The notes beneath the pieces were generated by a model that had not been told where the DNA came from, searched no databases, and saw only the letters and a program-made list of their open reading frames with translations. A stretch of DNA of 64,000 nucleotides from Bryoerythrophyllum caledonicum (lineage: Eukaryota > Streptophyta > Bryopsida > Pottiales > Pottiaceae), in the NCBI GenBank assembly GCA_963971425.1, contig OZ020525.1:22016187-22080186 (forward strand), written 5' to 3'. Made by a program: the position numbers and the translations under genes. How positions within the stretch are numbered: position 1 is the stretch's first letter; each line of letters begins with the position of its first letter. Positions 10,562-23,600 of this stretch are shown here, one piece after another.

Positions 10562-13500
10562 TTAGGCACCTAGGACAGTAGGTGTAGTATCCCTAGAAGT
10601 CTGAGCTAAACCAGCCGCTTCAACAGTCTGTGCGAGGCTTCTGCCACCGACATCCTTCGACTGTGTTGATCCAGCCGACACCTGAATACCAGTAATGTAG
10701 TGGTAAGAACACGGTCTGCAGAGAGTGCACTGTCTTGAGAACAATCAAGAAGGTTTGATGGACAAGTAACTGTTCACCTTATCTTTCTGGGCCCTTGTCC
10801 GAACTGTAGGCGGAGGAGGAGGAACTTTCGGCACAGGATTCTTCGCGATTGCCTTCTTCTTCTCTTTCTGAGCCAGCTGCCCGTGGCTCCGTGGAGGGCT
10901 GCGCGGAGGGCTCATAACCTGTAATTCACGCAATGTTTGTTGCGCCGATGCCTCATCCATCGTGTGATCAGTGTCACGCAAAGTCAGGTCCTCGGCAGCC
11001 TTGGACACAACCTCCACTTCAGGACGCGTCGTGGAAGGGTTGTCCAGCGGGAGATCTCCGGGTGCTCTGTGGGTGTGGTCGAACTCCAGGCGATCGGACA
11101 TTGCCGTGTCATCGTCCAGATCTGGCGGAGGAGAACGTTGCCTATCGGAATGCGAACTGGTTTCCATTTGAGAGGGACGCCGTCTACCGTCCAGAGTAGA
11201 GTCGCTTGTTGAACTAGGCGAGGCACGCCTGACAGCAGGATGTGGTTCATCAACGTTTACCTGCAATGGGTCGATTGGGGTGCCTACACCGATGATCCGA
11301 GCGGCTGTAGCCAAGGAATCCAGTCTAAAATTGGGAACCGCTGATGAACTTGGTTCATTCCGCACATCAACATCAAGCATCGTGGCATCAGTCGTCTGCG
11401 TCACATTGACGAAGTCAGTGTGGAATACATTAAGACGCAATACGAAATAAAACGGTATCATACACCCGGAGATCTCCGGTTCAAAGTTGTCCGAGTCTAC
11501 CGGGGGAACTAAAAATAAACATGGCAATGATAAAGACGAGTCCAAAAGAATGGAGGGCATCCGAATGGAATAAACATCCGGAGATCTCCGGGTCGGGTAG
11601 TATCCGTAGGCGTTATACCTCGCCGGTGTAATTCATCCTCGACATAGCCCGTGTTTGAACACCAGCGCCTTGGGTCGACCCAATGATGTCAGTCTCCAGT
11701 AACTCCTCAGGATCGGCGTCGGTAACGTCAGCTAAGATATTCAAGTGGAATTTGAATATTTGTTCTGCGCAGGATTCGGCATTTACTTTGGCATCTTCGC
11801 TGTTCACAATCTCGAGGACCCGCGCGTCGTGAGTCTGCAAACCAAAAAAAAATTAGGACGGCGATATCCAATTCATATAACTGTATGCGGACCGGAAATC
11901 TTAGACATTGGATTGCTTGGGAAGGATGTCTTGCTTACCAAGCCGAGGTATGTAATATGTGGTCCTCCATGAACATTGACGACCACCATACCCTCTCTGA
12001 TGTATCCCGTGAACAGCGAATCCAGGACCGAGATCCTCAGCTGTGGGACACCGGTTTGCTTCCAGCGCTGGATGGTTTCTTTATGTTGAGCGGCTGAAAA
12101 GAAGGCCGGCATTCTTTCGGGGTGGCCTTTGAAGAGCCTCTTGAATGACTGAGCAGGCGTCTCGCTTGAATCGTATTCATACAGGAATACGCAGTATACT
12201 GTCTCCTCGACCCCAATTACTGGAATCGGAAATCCATCACCAGGGTGGGGGAAGTAGTAGACGACATGCGTTGCCCACAATTTTACCTTGCCTCTGGACT
12301 CTCTCTGCCGAAGACTGATGTACCTCTTTAATTCAACGAATCCTGCGACGTCAGTGATAAGAACCGACGGTGATCTGACCCTCGTCCGCCCGTCCTTCGT
12401 GTCCACTTCGAGATGGTCGAAAATGGTTCTGAAGTCAAACACATCTAGCACCTGTGCACGGCATATGTCGTCTTTAACGCTGTAAAGGAAAAAGAAGTAA
12501 AAGTGAGGGTCAGTGACGTTACGCCACTGCTGAATGTCCGGCATGATAAGTACTTCGGCGATCTCGCCCCCTCTGTCAGGCATAACCCTGCAGGTGTATT
12601 TGGAGTCGAACAGGGACGTATCATTCGTGGGTGTGGCCTCGGCAGCATCTTCAATGATGTGTTGACTCCAAATGGACACGAGGAAGTCTGGAGTGGGGTC
12701 GGTATCCTTGTTTATCGCCTTCAGTCGACCCTCAAGCCAAGCTTTACCCTTGGCAGAGTGATTAGCGGCGTCGACCCAGGACTCGAGCTGGACCCTTCCA
12801 ATATTCCTCTCTTCGGCAAATGCGTCCCATTGCTCCTTTGTGTATGGGACGAAGTCAGCAGACTTCGAGGGAAGGGGGTGCGACTTGTATTTAAGCATCA
12901 GTTCATTCTTCATTGCACGGACTCTCTTCTCTCTGTTCGCCGCGTTTTCGAGAGTCTCCGCCTGCCCTTTCATAGTACCTTCGTTTGCCGCTTTGGAGGA
13001 CTTCACACAGACCTTCTTCTCGAGCACTAAATCCGCGAGGTAGTCTAGGTCTTCAGCGCGCATTTTGTAAAGAGGCTTGAAGTCGTTCTGCACCAGAGGT
13101 TTCCGCTTCAGCTTAGCTGGGTCCCCCGTCTTCCCGTTGGAGTCTGGTAAGTCTCCAGCGACGAACAGCCTGTCGATTCGGATCCACTTCTTGACCACCG
13201 CATCATCCATCTCGAATAGAAGTGGGACCTTCGCGTCTTTGGGGTCTGTTTTACCGAGGTGTGTAAAAACCGTTGGCACCACTTGCCGTTGGAACGTCTG
13301 CAATGAATACAGTTACAGGGTGTAAGCAGCCGGAGATCTCCGGATGATTGGTTTGGTTGCTGTGAGGATAGAGCACAGCCACGGAATAAAAAATATTTTC
13401 AGGTTGAGAATGTATATTTACCGAGAATGCGTCAGATTGAGGACGACCATACAGTTGGGGGGCTGGTTTACCGAACTCAAACCACTTCACTCTGCACGTC

Positions 13501-15800
13501 TGCAACTGCTCAGTGAAACTCTGCTCCTTCCGCAAACCCGTCAGATCTTGGTTAAGAGCGCGCGAGAGCTGTAGCAGGGTCATGTCTTTGGGGTCCGGTT
13601 TTGTCCAAACCGGGATGATAGAGAAGTGGGAGATCTCTTCAAGCGTCCACGTTGCTGGCAATTCGTGTGACAGAACCTTGTGCGCCGCCACAGTATGCTG
13701 ACCTCCGATAATGTAAAAGTGTGTTGAGTCCCTCAGGCAGTCCTCCTTCGTCGGCTTGGTCGCGAAAAACTCTACCTTACTTCCTTCAGGTTTCTTCTTC
13801 AGTGGCAGGACTCGAATGTGAATCTCAGGTGCCGTGGCCTTCGAAGACGCGCGAACTGCGTTGATAATTCCTTCAAGCCGTTCTTTCTGGATGCCCCTGT
13901 ATACTAATCCTCCAGGGGGGGCCCGGTGCAGCTTATCGAAATGAATGAGCTTCACGACATCCTTCTTCGTGTCAGGGTCTTCTACTGTCAAAGGCTTATT
14001 ATTGTGTATGTAAACGTTTTTGAACGCGTCGTCGAGTACCTTGCCAATTGCTTCCACTTCAGTCCGCTTCATTTTTGTGAGGTCAACCTGTGTGAAGTTC
14101 AGGCACCTTTCAATCGCGAGGCCTGGCTCATCGGCCTTCGCTTTCTTCCCCTTCTCCGCCCGCGATGAAGATCCTGGGGTCGAAGTCTTCAAGGTGGTCT
14201 TGCGTTTTCTTGCCAAGGTCGATGCTGGTGTCAGAGACAGATTGGGAGTTGCGTCTGGAACGGGCATTCGGGACTTCTCTTGTGCTTCAGCCATCCACTT
14301 CCACTGCTCATTCACGTACTCCGGATACCACGTATCACCCGTTGGAGGGGCAAATAAAAAGTTCTCACTCTGGCAGGTCTCCACCATCTCATCCGAAATC
14401 TTAGATGATTCTAGGATCAAGCCGTATATATGTGGCTCGGTGGAGGAGTCCACGTTCTCCTGGACGATGACGAGACTGACCTCATCATCAAGACCCTGCA
14501 ACTCGAGAACCTGGAGACCAATGTCGGGGTGACCCCGTTTGCCAATCCGAAGCTGAGGGACGAATTCCCAGGCACCGTCATGGGTTTTAATGAGCTTGAT
14601 GCCCCACTGGGTTATGCTCTTTTGGCAATTGTATACGTAGCCGACATTGTGTATCCCTCTGTAGACAAACTCAGGGAGCCAATACTCTACAAATGCCCCA
14701 AGTTTACCGGGTCGACATTCAGTTGGAAGTGTGGTTGTCCACGAATCCCTGCAAGATGATTTTGAAAGAACAAGCAGGCAGTTTAGAATCGATGCAATTG
14801 TCTGGTCAATAACAAGAATCCGAAACAAAATCACCTGACAAGTTCCTAGATATTGAAACCATGAATCGTGCTTCCAAATCTGTATCACAGTGCCAGCAGG
14901 GGACAGTACCCGGAGATCTCCGGCTGATTTGGGGAAGTCGAGTGCATCCGACAAGGAACGAATCCTGGCTACTCTGACGGGTCTATGTCTGACCTGAACC
15001 GGAGATCTCCGGTTAATGACCCCTCAACGCGAATTTCCACTGTTTCGATACGTCCGGAGATCTCCGGATACTTTCGAGAATAACAAACGCCTGTATAGGG
15101 TTAACATATTCATCTGATTGCTACATCAACCGGAGATCTCCGGCTGATTACTGGAACTCCGTATTTTCAGCCGGAGATCTCCGGCAGAAGCACGTACGGC
15201 ACTTCGAAGCACTAATCGGATCATATCAGGACTCGAATATTTACATTCATTTACAGAGAGGTTTGACGTATAACTCTTGAAGTTTGACATACTTAAATAC
15301 CAAGTTACATAATTGAGAACATAAATATATGTATCAAATGAGCTCACACAATTCTGTTATAACTCGACCTTACACACTAGAAGAAGAATCCGCTAATGTT
15401 TCGATGGAACGCCAAATTTGACGACTCTACATGGATTAAACTATATACATTGAATCGAACCAGACTCGGCAGACTCAGTGAGGAACAGCACATTCAAACA
15501 TTCATGGAATTCCAAAATCATTCGCATATTCATGAATAGATATACAAATATGTTCACGGGACAACAAAAAACCAATCGACTATAGCCAAACAGACATCGG
15601 AATTCTAGTACGCATTTCTTGAGGTTTTTCAAAATCATTCAAGTGTTCGTCCACTCCGAAATAATAGAACTAATTCGGAACTCACTCAAAAAAAGGAACC
15701 CCACCTGGTCGCCCGGACTGAGCATAAACAGTTCAATTGTGTATACTTACCGGTTTCCATCCCACGCACTCTCATTCCACGTCCCTGCTGTAGTCGCCAT
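10562..15800 (-). CDS. ParB/sulfiredoxin-fold-like protein, 1229 aa, six exons, intact
   Basis: Exons on the - strand: 15800-15751, 14748-13422, 13297-11939, 11834-11619, 11395-10778 and 10681-10562. All borders are GT/AG, all phases agree, and the sum is 3690 nt. The start is an ATG at 15800 (MATTAGTWNESAWDG) followed by a consensus CG-GTAAGT donor. Residues about 197-222 form a basic, likely nuclear-localising stretch (RKRKTTLK, KGKKAKAD). Around residues 310-400 are IRVLPLKKK and FYIIGGQHTVAAHKVL, the latter resembling the GERRxRAA or DGQHR turn of ParB/Srx-fold proteins, then LSRALNQDLTG. The C-terminal 300 residues are acidic and Pro/Ser-rich with SPPRSPPRSHG. Intron 1 holds five exact palindromes, the intron after exon 2 one, and the intron after exon 4 two. 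Function is unproven; ParB likeness rests on motif resemblance only. Confidence 0.75.
11048..11061. repeat. CGGGAGATCTCCGG, one-mismatch palindrome in coding exon
   Basis: This lies inside exon 5 of the ParB-like gene, where it reads as part of APGDLPLDN. It is one of only two copies found in coding sequence. Confidence 0.7.
11466..11591. repeat. Pair of exact palindromes in an intron
   Basis: Exact copies at 11466-11479 and 11578-11591, both inside the intron 11618-11396 of the ParB-like gene. Confidence 0.85.
13330..13343. repeat. CCGGAGATCTCCGG, exact copy in an intron
   Basis: It lies inside the 124-bp intron 13421-13298 of the ParB-like gene and is followed by ATGATT. Confidence 0.85.
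14910..15184. repeat. Cluster of five exact palindromes in intron 1
   Basis: Copies at 14910-14923, 14999-15012, 15054-15067, 15130-15143 and 15171-15184 within 275 bp, all inside intron 1 of the ParB-like gene. Two are followed by CTGATT on the + strand. The last is preceded by TTCAG, hinting at the opposite orientation. Confidence 0.9.
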
Positions 15801-16740
15801 TTCGCAATCTCCTCCAGTAACTGCTCTGGATTAAAGCGTATACACAACTCTGCAGTACATAAGCATTCAACAACTCAGAACGACAAACTATACAATCTCT
15901 CAAATGCCCTAGAATGTATGGTCCAGTTTTGACATACAGGAATTCGGTGGAACAAATTTCAACACTGCATAAATTGCTCAATTCCGGCCCTTCGAAACTG
16001 AATGCACAGAAAACTAGAACCCTAAACCCTAAACCCTTCTATTTCGCTCGAACGATTATCAACATCAGTACTATTCGACTCTCTCGAACCCTAATGAAGC
16101 TTACCGAACCCTACACCTGCTCCACTGACGATTCTATGAAGTCCAGTGCAAATTCAACTGAAATTTCACTGAAAGCCATTTTTGAGACTTTACATACCTC
16201 TTCACTTGCCGAATCGGCGCACCCGTACGTCGTGGTCGTTCGTGTTGACGCCACCCTTAACCGCAATGTCGTTCACTCTTGGCTACTGAACCTAGGCGCT
16301 CTTCAAATTTCTTCCTAACGCATTCGCTCTCTTTCAATCCTACTCTCTGACCTTCATTCCATATCCAGTTAACAACCTCTCCACGGCACGCTCAATGTCC
16401 CTCACATAAATAAACACTCACCTCGCACACCAACGGCCTCTCACAGCGCATACAAAACTAACCTAATGCGTCGACGCCGACTCCGCAAACCAAGAAAGAA
16501 AACCCCTCCCGCCACTTCCGCTCACTACCTTCGACATTACGAAGACAAAAGCCAAAAAAATCAAGAAATGGTTCATTCTTGGAGTTCCCAAAACCCAAAG
16601 AGGACAAGCTGGACGGCTCAAGGGTGTGACGGCTCATGATGACAGTGGGTGAAGTTAAAAATCAGCTGAAATGACGTACATGTACAACGTGTCCATTTCA
16701 CAATCATGACATTGTCAATGTCGTGAGCATGCGTGAGAAG
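15801..16740 (-). promoter_or_regulatory. Probable promoter/5' region of the ParB-like gene with telo-box motifs
   Basis: This is the sequence upstream of the ATG at 15800. It contains AACCCTAAACCCTAAACCCT at about 16018-16037 and further CGAACCCTA copies at 16086-16114. AAACCCTA (telo-box) is a common element near plant transcription starts. No core promoter was fixed. Open frames here show no recognisable protein. Confidence 0.35.
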
Positions 16741-16849
16741 ACGTATTGATACCCGGTTTCATGGGTATTAGATATGACTATAATAGATACTCGGGTTCAC
16801 CGGGTATTAGAGTAATAATTATACTTGAATTTAAAACGACATTAGTGGA

Positions 16850-18530
16850 AAAGCTGAATCTCCCTTTCCGTTACTCTCCCTCCCTTCTTTCCCTCACTTG
16901 TTTTTCTTATTTTTGTTCTACTCTCCCCTCCTTCTCCATCTCCATCTCTTTTTTAATCTTGATTCTAATATTTTTTAGACTCCCCGTGATTTCAATAATT
17001 ACACATTCTTAAATTAACTTACTACTCTAAAAAAATCCCTTACTCTCCCCCTCTTACTCTTCCTCTCTCTTACTCTCCCTCCCCATATCTTTTTTACATT
17101 TGATTTTATTTTTAGATTCTCCTTATTACATATTCTAAAAATATAAACCACTCTAAAAGTAAATCCCTCAAGTCTCTCTCTCTCTTACTCTCCCTCCCTT
17201 ACTCTCCCTCCTACATGTTTATTTATTTATTTTAGTTTTACTCTCCCCTCCTTCTCAATCTCCATCCTTAGTTAATAATATTGAACTATTGTAATAGTAT
17301 TTTTTAACTATCCTATTCTTTCCCTCACTTATTTTTCTTATTTTTGTTTTACTCTCCCCTCCTTCTCCATCTCCATCTCTTTTTTAATCTTGATTCTAAT
17401 ATTTTTTAGACTCCTCGTGATTTCAATACTTACACATTCTATAATTAACTTACTACTCTAAAAGAATCCCTTACTCTCCCTATTTTACTCTTCCTCGCCC
17501 TTACTCTCCCTCCCCATCTCTTTTTTACATTTGATTTTCTTTTTAGATTCCCCTTATTACATATTCTAAAAATATACACTACTCTAAAAATAAATCCCTC
17601 AAGTCTCTCTCTCTCTTACTCTCCTTTATGTCCCTTCTTTACTCTCCCTCCTACTTGTTTTTTACTTATTTTAGTTTTACTCTTCCCTCCTTCTCCATCT
17701 CCAGCTCTATTTTACTTTTGAATTTTTAAATTTTTGGATTTCTCCTTATTTCAATAAATTCACATTCTAAAAATAATGAACTACTCTTTAAAACAATCCC
17801 GCACTCTTCCTCGCCTACTCTCCCTAGTATCCCTTACTTTCCCTATCCCTTACTCTCCCTCCCTTACTCTCCCTATCCCTCACTCTCCCTCTCCATCTCT
17901 TTTTTACATTTTATTTTATTTTTAGATTCCTCTTATTACATATTCTAAAAATGTAAACTACTCTAAAAGTAAATCCCTCAAGTCTCTCTCTCTCTTACTC
18001 TCCCTCCTACATGTTTATTTATTCATTTTAGTTTTACTCTCCCTTCCTTCTCAATCTCCATCCTTAGTTAATAATATTGAACTATTGTAATAGTATTTTT
18101 TAACTATCCTATTCTTTCCCTCACTTGTTTTTCTTATTTTTGTTTTACTCTCCCCTCTTTCTCCATCTCCATCTCTTTTTTAATCTTGATTCTAATATTT
18201 TTTAGACTCCTCGTGATTTCAATACTTACACATTCTATAATTAACTTACTACTCTAAAAGAATCCCTTACTCTCCCTATTTTACTCTTCCTCGCCCTTAC
18301 TCTCCCTCCCCATCTCTTTTTTACATTTGATTTTCTTTTTAGATTCCCCTTATTACATATTCTAAAAATATAAACTACTCTAAAAATAAATCCCTCAAGT
18401 CTCTCCCTCCCTCCCTAACTCTCCCTCATACTTGTTTATTTATTTATTTTAGTTTTACTCTCCCTATTTTATCTCAATCTCCATCCATAGTTAATAATAT
18501 TGAACTATTGTAATAGTATTTTTTTTTATA
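16850..18530. repeat. Pyrimidine-rich higher-order tandem array
   Basis: Long units built of TTACTCTCCCTCC and CCATCTCTTTTTTA blocks. The marker block TTTTTTAATCTTGATTCTAA recurs at about 16950, 17383 and 18176. A second marker, TTTTTTACATTTGATTTT or close variants, recurs at about 17090, 17522, 17910 and 18320. This gives units of roughly 390-430 bp and composite units near 790 bp. The + strand is almost wholly C/T in the CT tracts. There are no genes and no palindromes. Confidence 0.75.
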
Positions 18531-20314
18531 TCCCATTCTATTACATTATTCAAATTAATGCATAGGTTTCAAAGATATATTCATATTTTATGTAGATTGT
18601 TGTTACCTTTTTTCTTAAATACTTTGTGATATAAAAACTACATGAAAATGGTTGATTTAATGTGTTGCAAACCAAGAGCCAACTCCTAGTCATACTACTA
18701 AAATCATAATTTGCGCAGTAAACCACGGAGTGAACTATCACGTAGTCAACCATGCAGTGAACTACAAAAACGCTACAATCAACGGCGGTGTCAACAATAT
18801 AGTGAACCATTCCACCTTTTACTTTTTAATACTTTTTAATATTATAAATACATAAAAATGGTTGGGCTAATGCATTGCAAAGCAAGCGCCAACAGCTAGT
18901 CTACTCTAAAATTAAATCCATTACCCTCCTTCTAACTAAATTATAATGTATCAAATTAAATAGTTATTGTTCAATTCTCGCTAAATTTCCTTACACTCTA
19001 TAGTATCCAGGTTTTTTTTAAAAGTTATGGTTATGGATAAACTTAAGGTTATAGTTCATAGTTATAAAATATTTTTAATTTATACATTTATAGGTGATAT
19101 AAGCCCTCAACCTTCATGAACTCAGACCCCTCCACGGTGAACCGTGAACCCTGAATCCTTAACCCTAAACCCTAAAACCGTGAACTAGAAACCGTGAACC
19201 CTAAACCCTACACCGTGAAAACCATGAACCCTAAACCCTAAACCCTAAAACCCTGATGCACAATCCAGCCTGAACACGGAAGCTGTACCCGAATTCATAG
19301 GACCGGGTTGCTGTACTTCTAAAAGCATCTGCTCAGTTATTTGTGCACGTTTCTTCTCAAGCATCCATATAACTTCTGTCGAACTAGGCAATATTGGAGA
19401 TTATTCTAATTGGTAACGAACGCCGATGTTCTACTTGAGTCTTGTATTGCCTGATGAACAATACTAGTAGGCAGCTGAGGGCCGTCTCCTTTCCTTGGGT
19501 AGGGTATAATTTACTTAACAAAGGTGAGTACGAGAAGTCCTGTACGATTACATTTTACTGTGATTTAGTCTAAGACGTGATACGGCCCTAGTATATTCAA
19601 AGATACATCATGGGGCATACTTCATCATCCGTTTTCAAATTTGCAGCACTCTAGGAACTAGATGGTATCCTTACAATACGGTCATCCCATGAGTACGAGC
19701 CTTTCATTATCATGAGTGGAATGTGGCCTCGATCGTGGGCACGTCGAAGAATGCGCACAATCATGATGGTGTACAGCAGTTAGTTTGAAGGAGCATGCAT
19801 GCCCAAGATTCGTTTCAAATTTGAGCGCCTGAATTTTCCCTCCACGAGGTGATGGAAAGGTGGATAAGAGTATCCTTCAACTCAGCTCTCCTCCTTTTTT
19901 GCTCAGGATGTTTGAGATACTATGGGAGCTGAGCGAGTCAGTGACAGTGTTCGCTTGTGCGACATCGTGCTAGATAACTGTAGGGAAATGAATCGACATT
20001 ATTCCAGGAATGTTAAGTATGTTCCCTCGTATAATTCCGTATTCGCTGTCTGTCTGTAAGGATTGGTGATGTTTGTGTTGCATTCTGTCCTCTGAGTCGA
20101 TCGGGAGCTCTCGAGTAGAGATTTTAAACTAATTCGTCTCCGAAGATACAGTCATAGCCCTGAAGCAGTAAATATATTCGACTCGAGTATATAGATGACG
20201 TAATTTCTTGGCGTGTGAATCCGAACTGTTAACCGGGTTATGCAACTGTATCACACCGCCATACCCGCGAATATTCCGTACGGCTGTTGATTCGATCAAG
20301 GCCAAAAAACTGAA
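18531..20314. other. Non-coding centre of the giant element
   Basis: No supported gene. It is AT-rich up to about 19080, then a telomere-like patch, then unique-looking sequence that may hold the 5' exon and promoter of the right-arm transposase candidate. No good first exon could be fixed. Confidence 0.4.
19130..19260. repeat. Degenerate interstitial telomere-like repeats
   Basis: Repeated CCCTAAACCCTAAA units alternate with ACCGTGAACC segments over about 130 bp. CCCTAAA is the usual plant telomere unit, here degenerate and internal. Confidence 0.65.
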
Positions 20315-20525
20315 CCGGAGATCTCCGGCTGTTCATGCCGTGCTATTCTGGATTCTGCCAATCTCGCCCGGTAACCACGGAATCCCCCCTTTGATTCCAG
20401 TGGCTGTCAAAATCATCGAAAGCAGGATTCCCGGAGATCTCCGGCTACTTCTGTTTTGTTCTCTCTCAAAATCAAACAAGAAGTCGTCGTTGTCGATCAT
20501 TATCCACTCTGCCGGAGATCTCCGG
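20315..20525. repeat. Three exact palindromes upstream of the transposase candidate
   Basis: Copies at 20315-20328, 20431-20444 and 20512-20525, each followed by CT(G/A)T or CTAC. They lie 5' of a strong splice acceptor (ATTTCTCATTCAG at about 20594), so they may sit in a leader intron, as in the ParB-like gene. Confidence 0.88.
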
Positions 20526-20623
20526 CTATCCCTGACGAGGATATTGAGGTTGGTCATCCAAATCGACTCTACATACACACAATTTCTCATTCAGGACATC
20601 AGCCACCAACCGAGATTCCACCG

Positions 20624-23600
20624 ATGCAGCACGGGACTATGTCTGACTCAGATTGGTGGGAGAGTGACTCGGAAGACCTTGCCATGGTCGCAGCTCAGTG
20701 CTCCGATTCTGGACATGTGAATTTCACGGAAGAAGATGATCCATCCCAGGAGTCTACAGGAAGATCGGAGGTCCTGTGGTCAGGAATGTCCGTGAACCTT
20801 ATGAGGCCAGGTTCAGGCGAAATTGGAGAAGCGTCCATTGTTGAGGTTCACCCCATTGGTCAATGGCTTGGAATTGACATACCAGTCGGATCTAGTGAGT
20901 TCGTATTACTTAGACCAACGGCCATATGCCCCGCGGCGGAAGAATTACCACTCATTCCCTTGCAACGCGGATACGATTCATTTATTCACACACTCCGGCG
21001 GACCGTTTTATGGAGAAGGGCAGATGTCATGATTCCAACCGGAGATCTCCGGTCCGACGAGTCCCTATTCGTACCACGAGAGCGATGGGTTGGACTTGAA
21101 GTGCAGCGGTTGGACGGAGATGGGTTGGTGCTCTGCTCTGGGAGAATCATGGCCGCTTTCCCAGCAGACCATTTCCGAAGTGGATGTTTGGGAGAAGATA
21201 ATATTGGTGTAACTGTCCTTGATGTTTTTGTGGGAGACACGGAGAGAATTATGAGTCATGAGTCGTGGCCCATTCTTGAATGTTGTTTTCCTTCCGGTCG
21301 TTCATTGAAATGCACAATTGATCATTTCGCATCCCTGCCCTTACAACCAGATTCTGGCGCTCATTTGGGGGGTCGTGCGAAGGAGCCTTACCGCTTCATT
21401 TCCCGACAGCAAGACCTTAACAAGAAGGAATCCTTGTACACCAAGAAGACTACCGACGACGAAATTCGCAAAGTCAGCTCGGAAAGGTGCTGTCCCAAAC
21501 GATGCTGCCAGTATTTTCAACAATCCCAGACTCTTTCTGTTAGACAGAAATTCTATGACAAATCCTTTGAAGATAGAAAGGAGTATGCGATCTCGGTAGG
21601 TGGGCAGTTCCACTCCATTGATGGGGACCGGAAGAGAAAGTACGTCACGCTCTTGGGATCGGAGGTTTGCTCCGTTGCATCGTACACGATCCATGGAATT
21701 CGGAAGTCGACGTTTCACACGTACATCGCACATTTCAGTAGAGGAATCATTAATGCAACTCACGGTAACAAGGGCATCAAGCGCCCACGGCTTGCCACTA
21801 TACAGGCGATGGGCTCAATGACGTCGATTATTAATGACAACGCGGATCAAATGCCTCACCAAATGCGGAGTGTCGGGAATGGTCGGATTGATACTCTCAA
21901 GTATCTTCCTGCGGGAAACAACTGGAAGCAAATTCGAGCCAGCGTCAATGATGTACGTTATCAGTCCCCGCATATTGCAATGGATTTGTACTCTCCTTGC
22001 TCCGTCGACCGATGTCCAAGTATCTTAACCGGAGATCTCCGGCTGGGTCATCGTTGTTCTGCATTGACCTTCAATTGATTTACTCTGTACTTCGCACCGT
22101 CTGTTGGATTGTACTTCTAAATTTTTCCTCTCACTAGGTTAATTTTTCATTTTGCAGACAAACGACTCCTACGGTCTCCCTCCAGTAAGTCAGTCCACAG
22201 TTAATAGGGTAAGGAAGGAATTCTTCGGGAATGTTGCTATTAAGCCGTCTGGAAGCACCTTCGCAAAATGCAGTACTTGCGATGAGTTCAATCAGTTCTT
22301 ACTGACAACTCCTAAGGGTACGCCCGCATACGAGCTCTTCTATAGCAACAGGCAAGCTCATTTGAATCACCAACAATCATGCCGGAAGCTTTACGCGACA
22401 TGGAGGGAGGAGTCGAAGGCGAAGCCGCTGACCTTTCTCTGTGTCATTCACGACAAGATGGACACTGCGAAGACGGCCCTTCCACGCATGTGGAGGACTA
22501 CTAAGGCGACATCTGGTCTCGGACAGCTTCCCATGAATGTCACCGGAATGGTGGCTCACGGTCATGTCGACGGAGCGTATGCTCACTATGCTCCTGCTTT
22601 ATGGCCGGGAGATTCGAACGCCACCATATCCTCTCTAGCAAAACTTTTTAGGCGGCTTGAGGGAGCACCATTACATGAGACGCGCGCGCTCTTCGAGCAC
22701 CCTCCTCCAAACTCGATGTTCACGGCGCTCATGAGGGGAAAGAGCAGGTGTGTCGACGCTTTAGAGCCCGTGGAACCCAGTGCTTTTAAGGGACCGAAAC
22801 CGTTGCCACCGAAATTGTTTCTATAGCTCGACAACTCAGCGAAGGACAACAAGAACCAGTACTTGATGGCATTCTTATCACTGCTAACTGCTCGAGGTGT
22901 TTTCAAGGAGATACAGGTTGGCTTCTTGGTTGTCAGACATACGCATGAAGATATTGATGATTACTTTAGTCATCTATCGAAAGAACTGAAGAAAAGCAGT
23001 ACATATATTCTAGCGGATTTGATAAAGGCATTCATGAAGTCACAGAAACTAGCCTTCATGCCGGAAGTTATCCAAGAGGTGGCCGACTTTAAATCTTACG
23101 TCGATGGCTTTTTATGCAGTGGGGCGGCACGTCTGGTGGGACTTAGTGATATGCATCTTTTCAAGTTCTACGTTGACAATGATGGTGTTCCGGTCATGAA
23201 GTTCAAGAAGTCTGCCGTTGACGCAGAGTGGTTGCCGATGAACAGAGAGCCGATAAAACTCTGGAAGGTAGATGACAGCGGACGTCCCATGCTTCCAACA
23301 GGCTCTCCGAAGCCCGTCCCTTTCAAGCCCATATGGGGTAATGAGGAGCAGAACCCGGTCGGAAACCAAGATGTTGCCAGAGACAAGGCCAGAAAAGCGA
23401 CGGAGAACAAAAACTTCATTAAGACGGGGCTTCGGAAGTACGTGGACTACTGGGCGTCTGGAATGTCAAAGTACGCAGGTTACGCAGACTCCATCCGCCC
23501 ATACCTGCAGTACTGGAGGGACGTCATCGACGAGCTTGACAAGCCACTTCCACAGACGCCCTCCGAGCTCGAAGAGGGATTCTGGCCAGCCCATGATTGG

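Noticed and set aside
13621..13640. GGGAGATCTCTTC as a palindrome copy
   Set aside because: Only the AGATCT core matches and the outer arms are absent; it is ordinary coding sequence.
15914..16318. A 134-aa + strand frame as a gene
   Set aside because: No domain; it overlaps the telo-box-bearing promoter region of the ParB-like gene and looks like chance.
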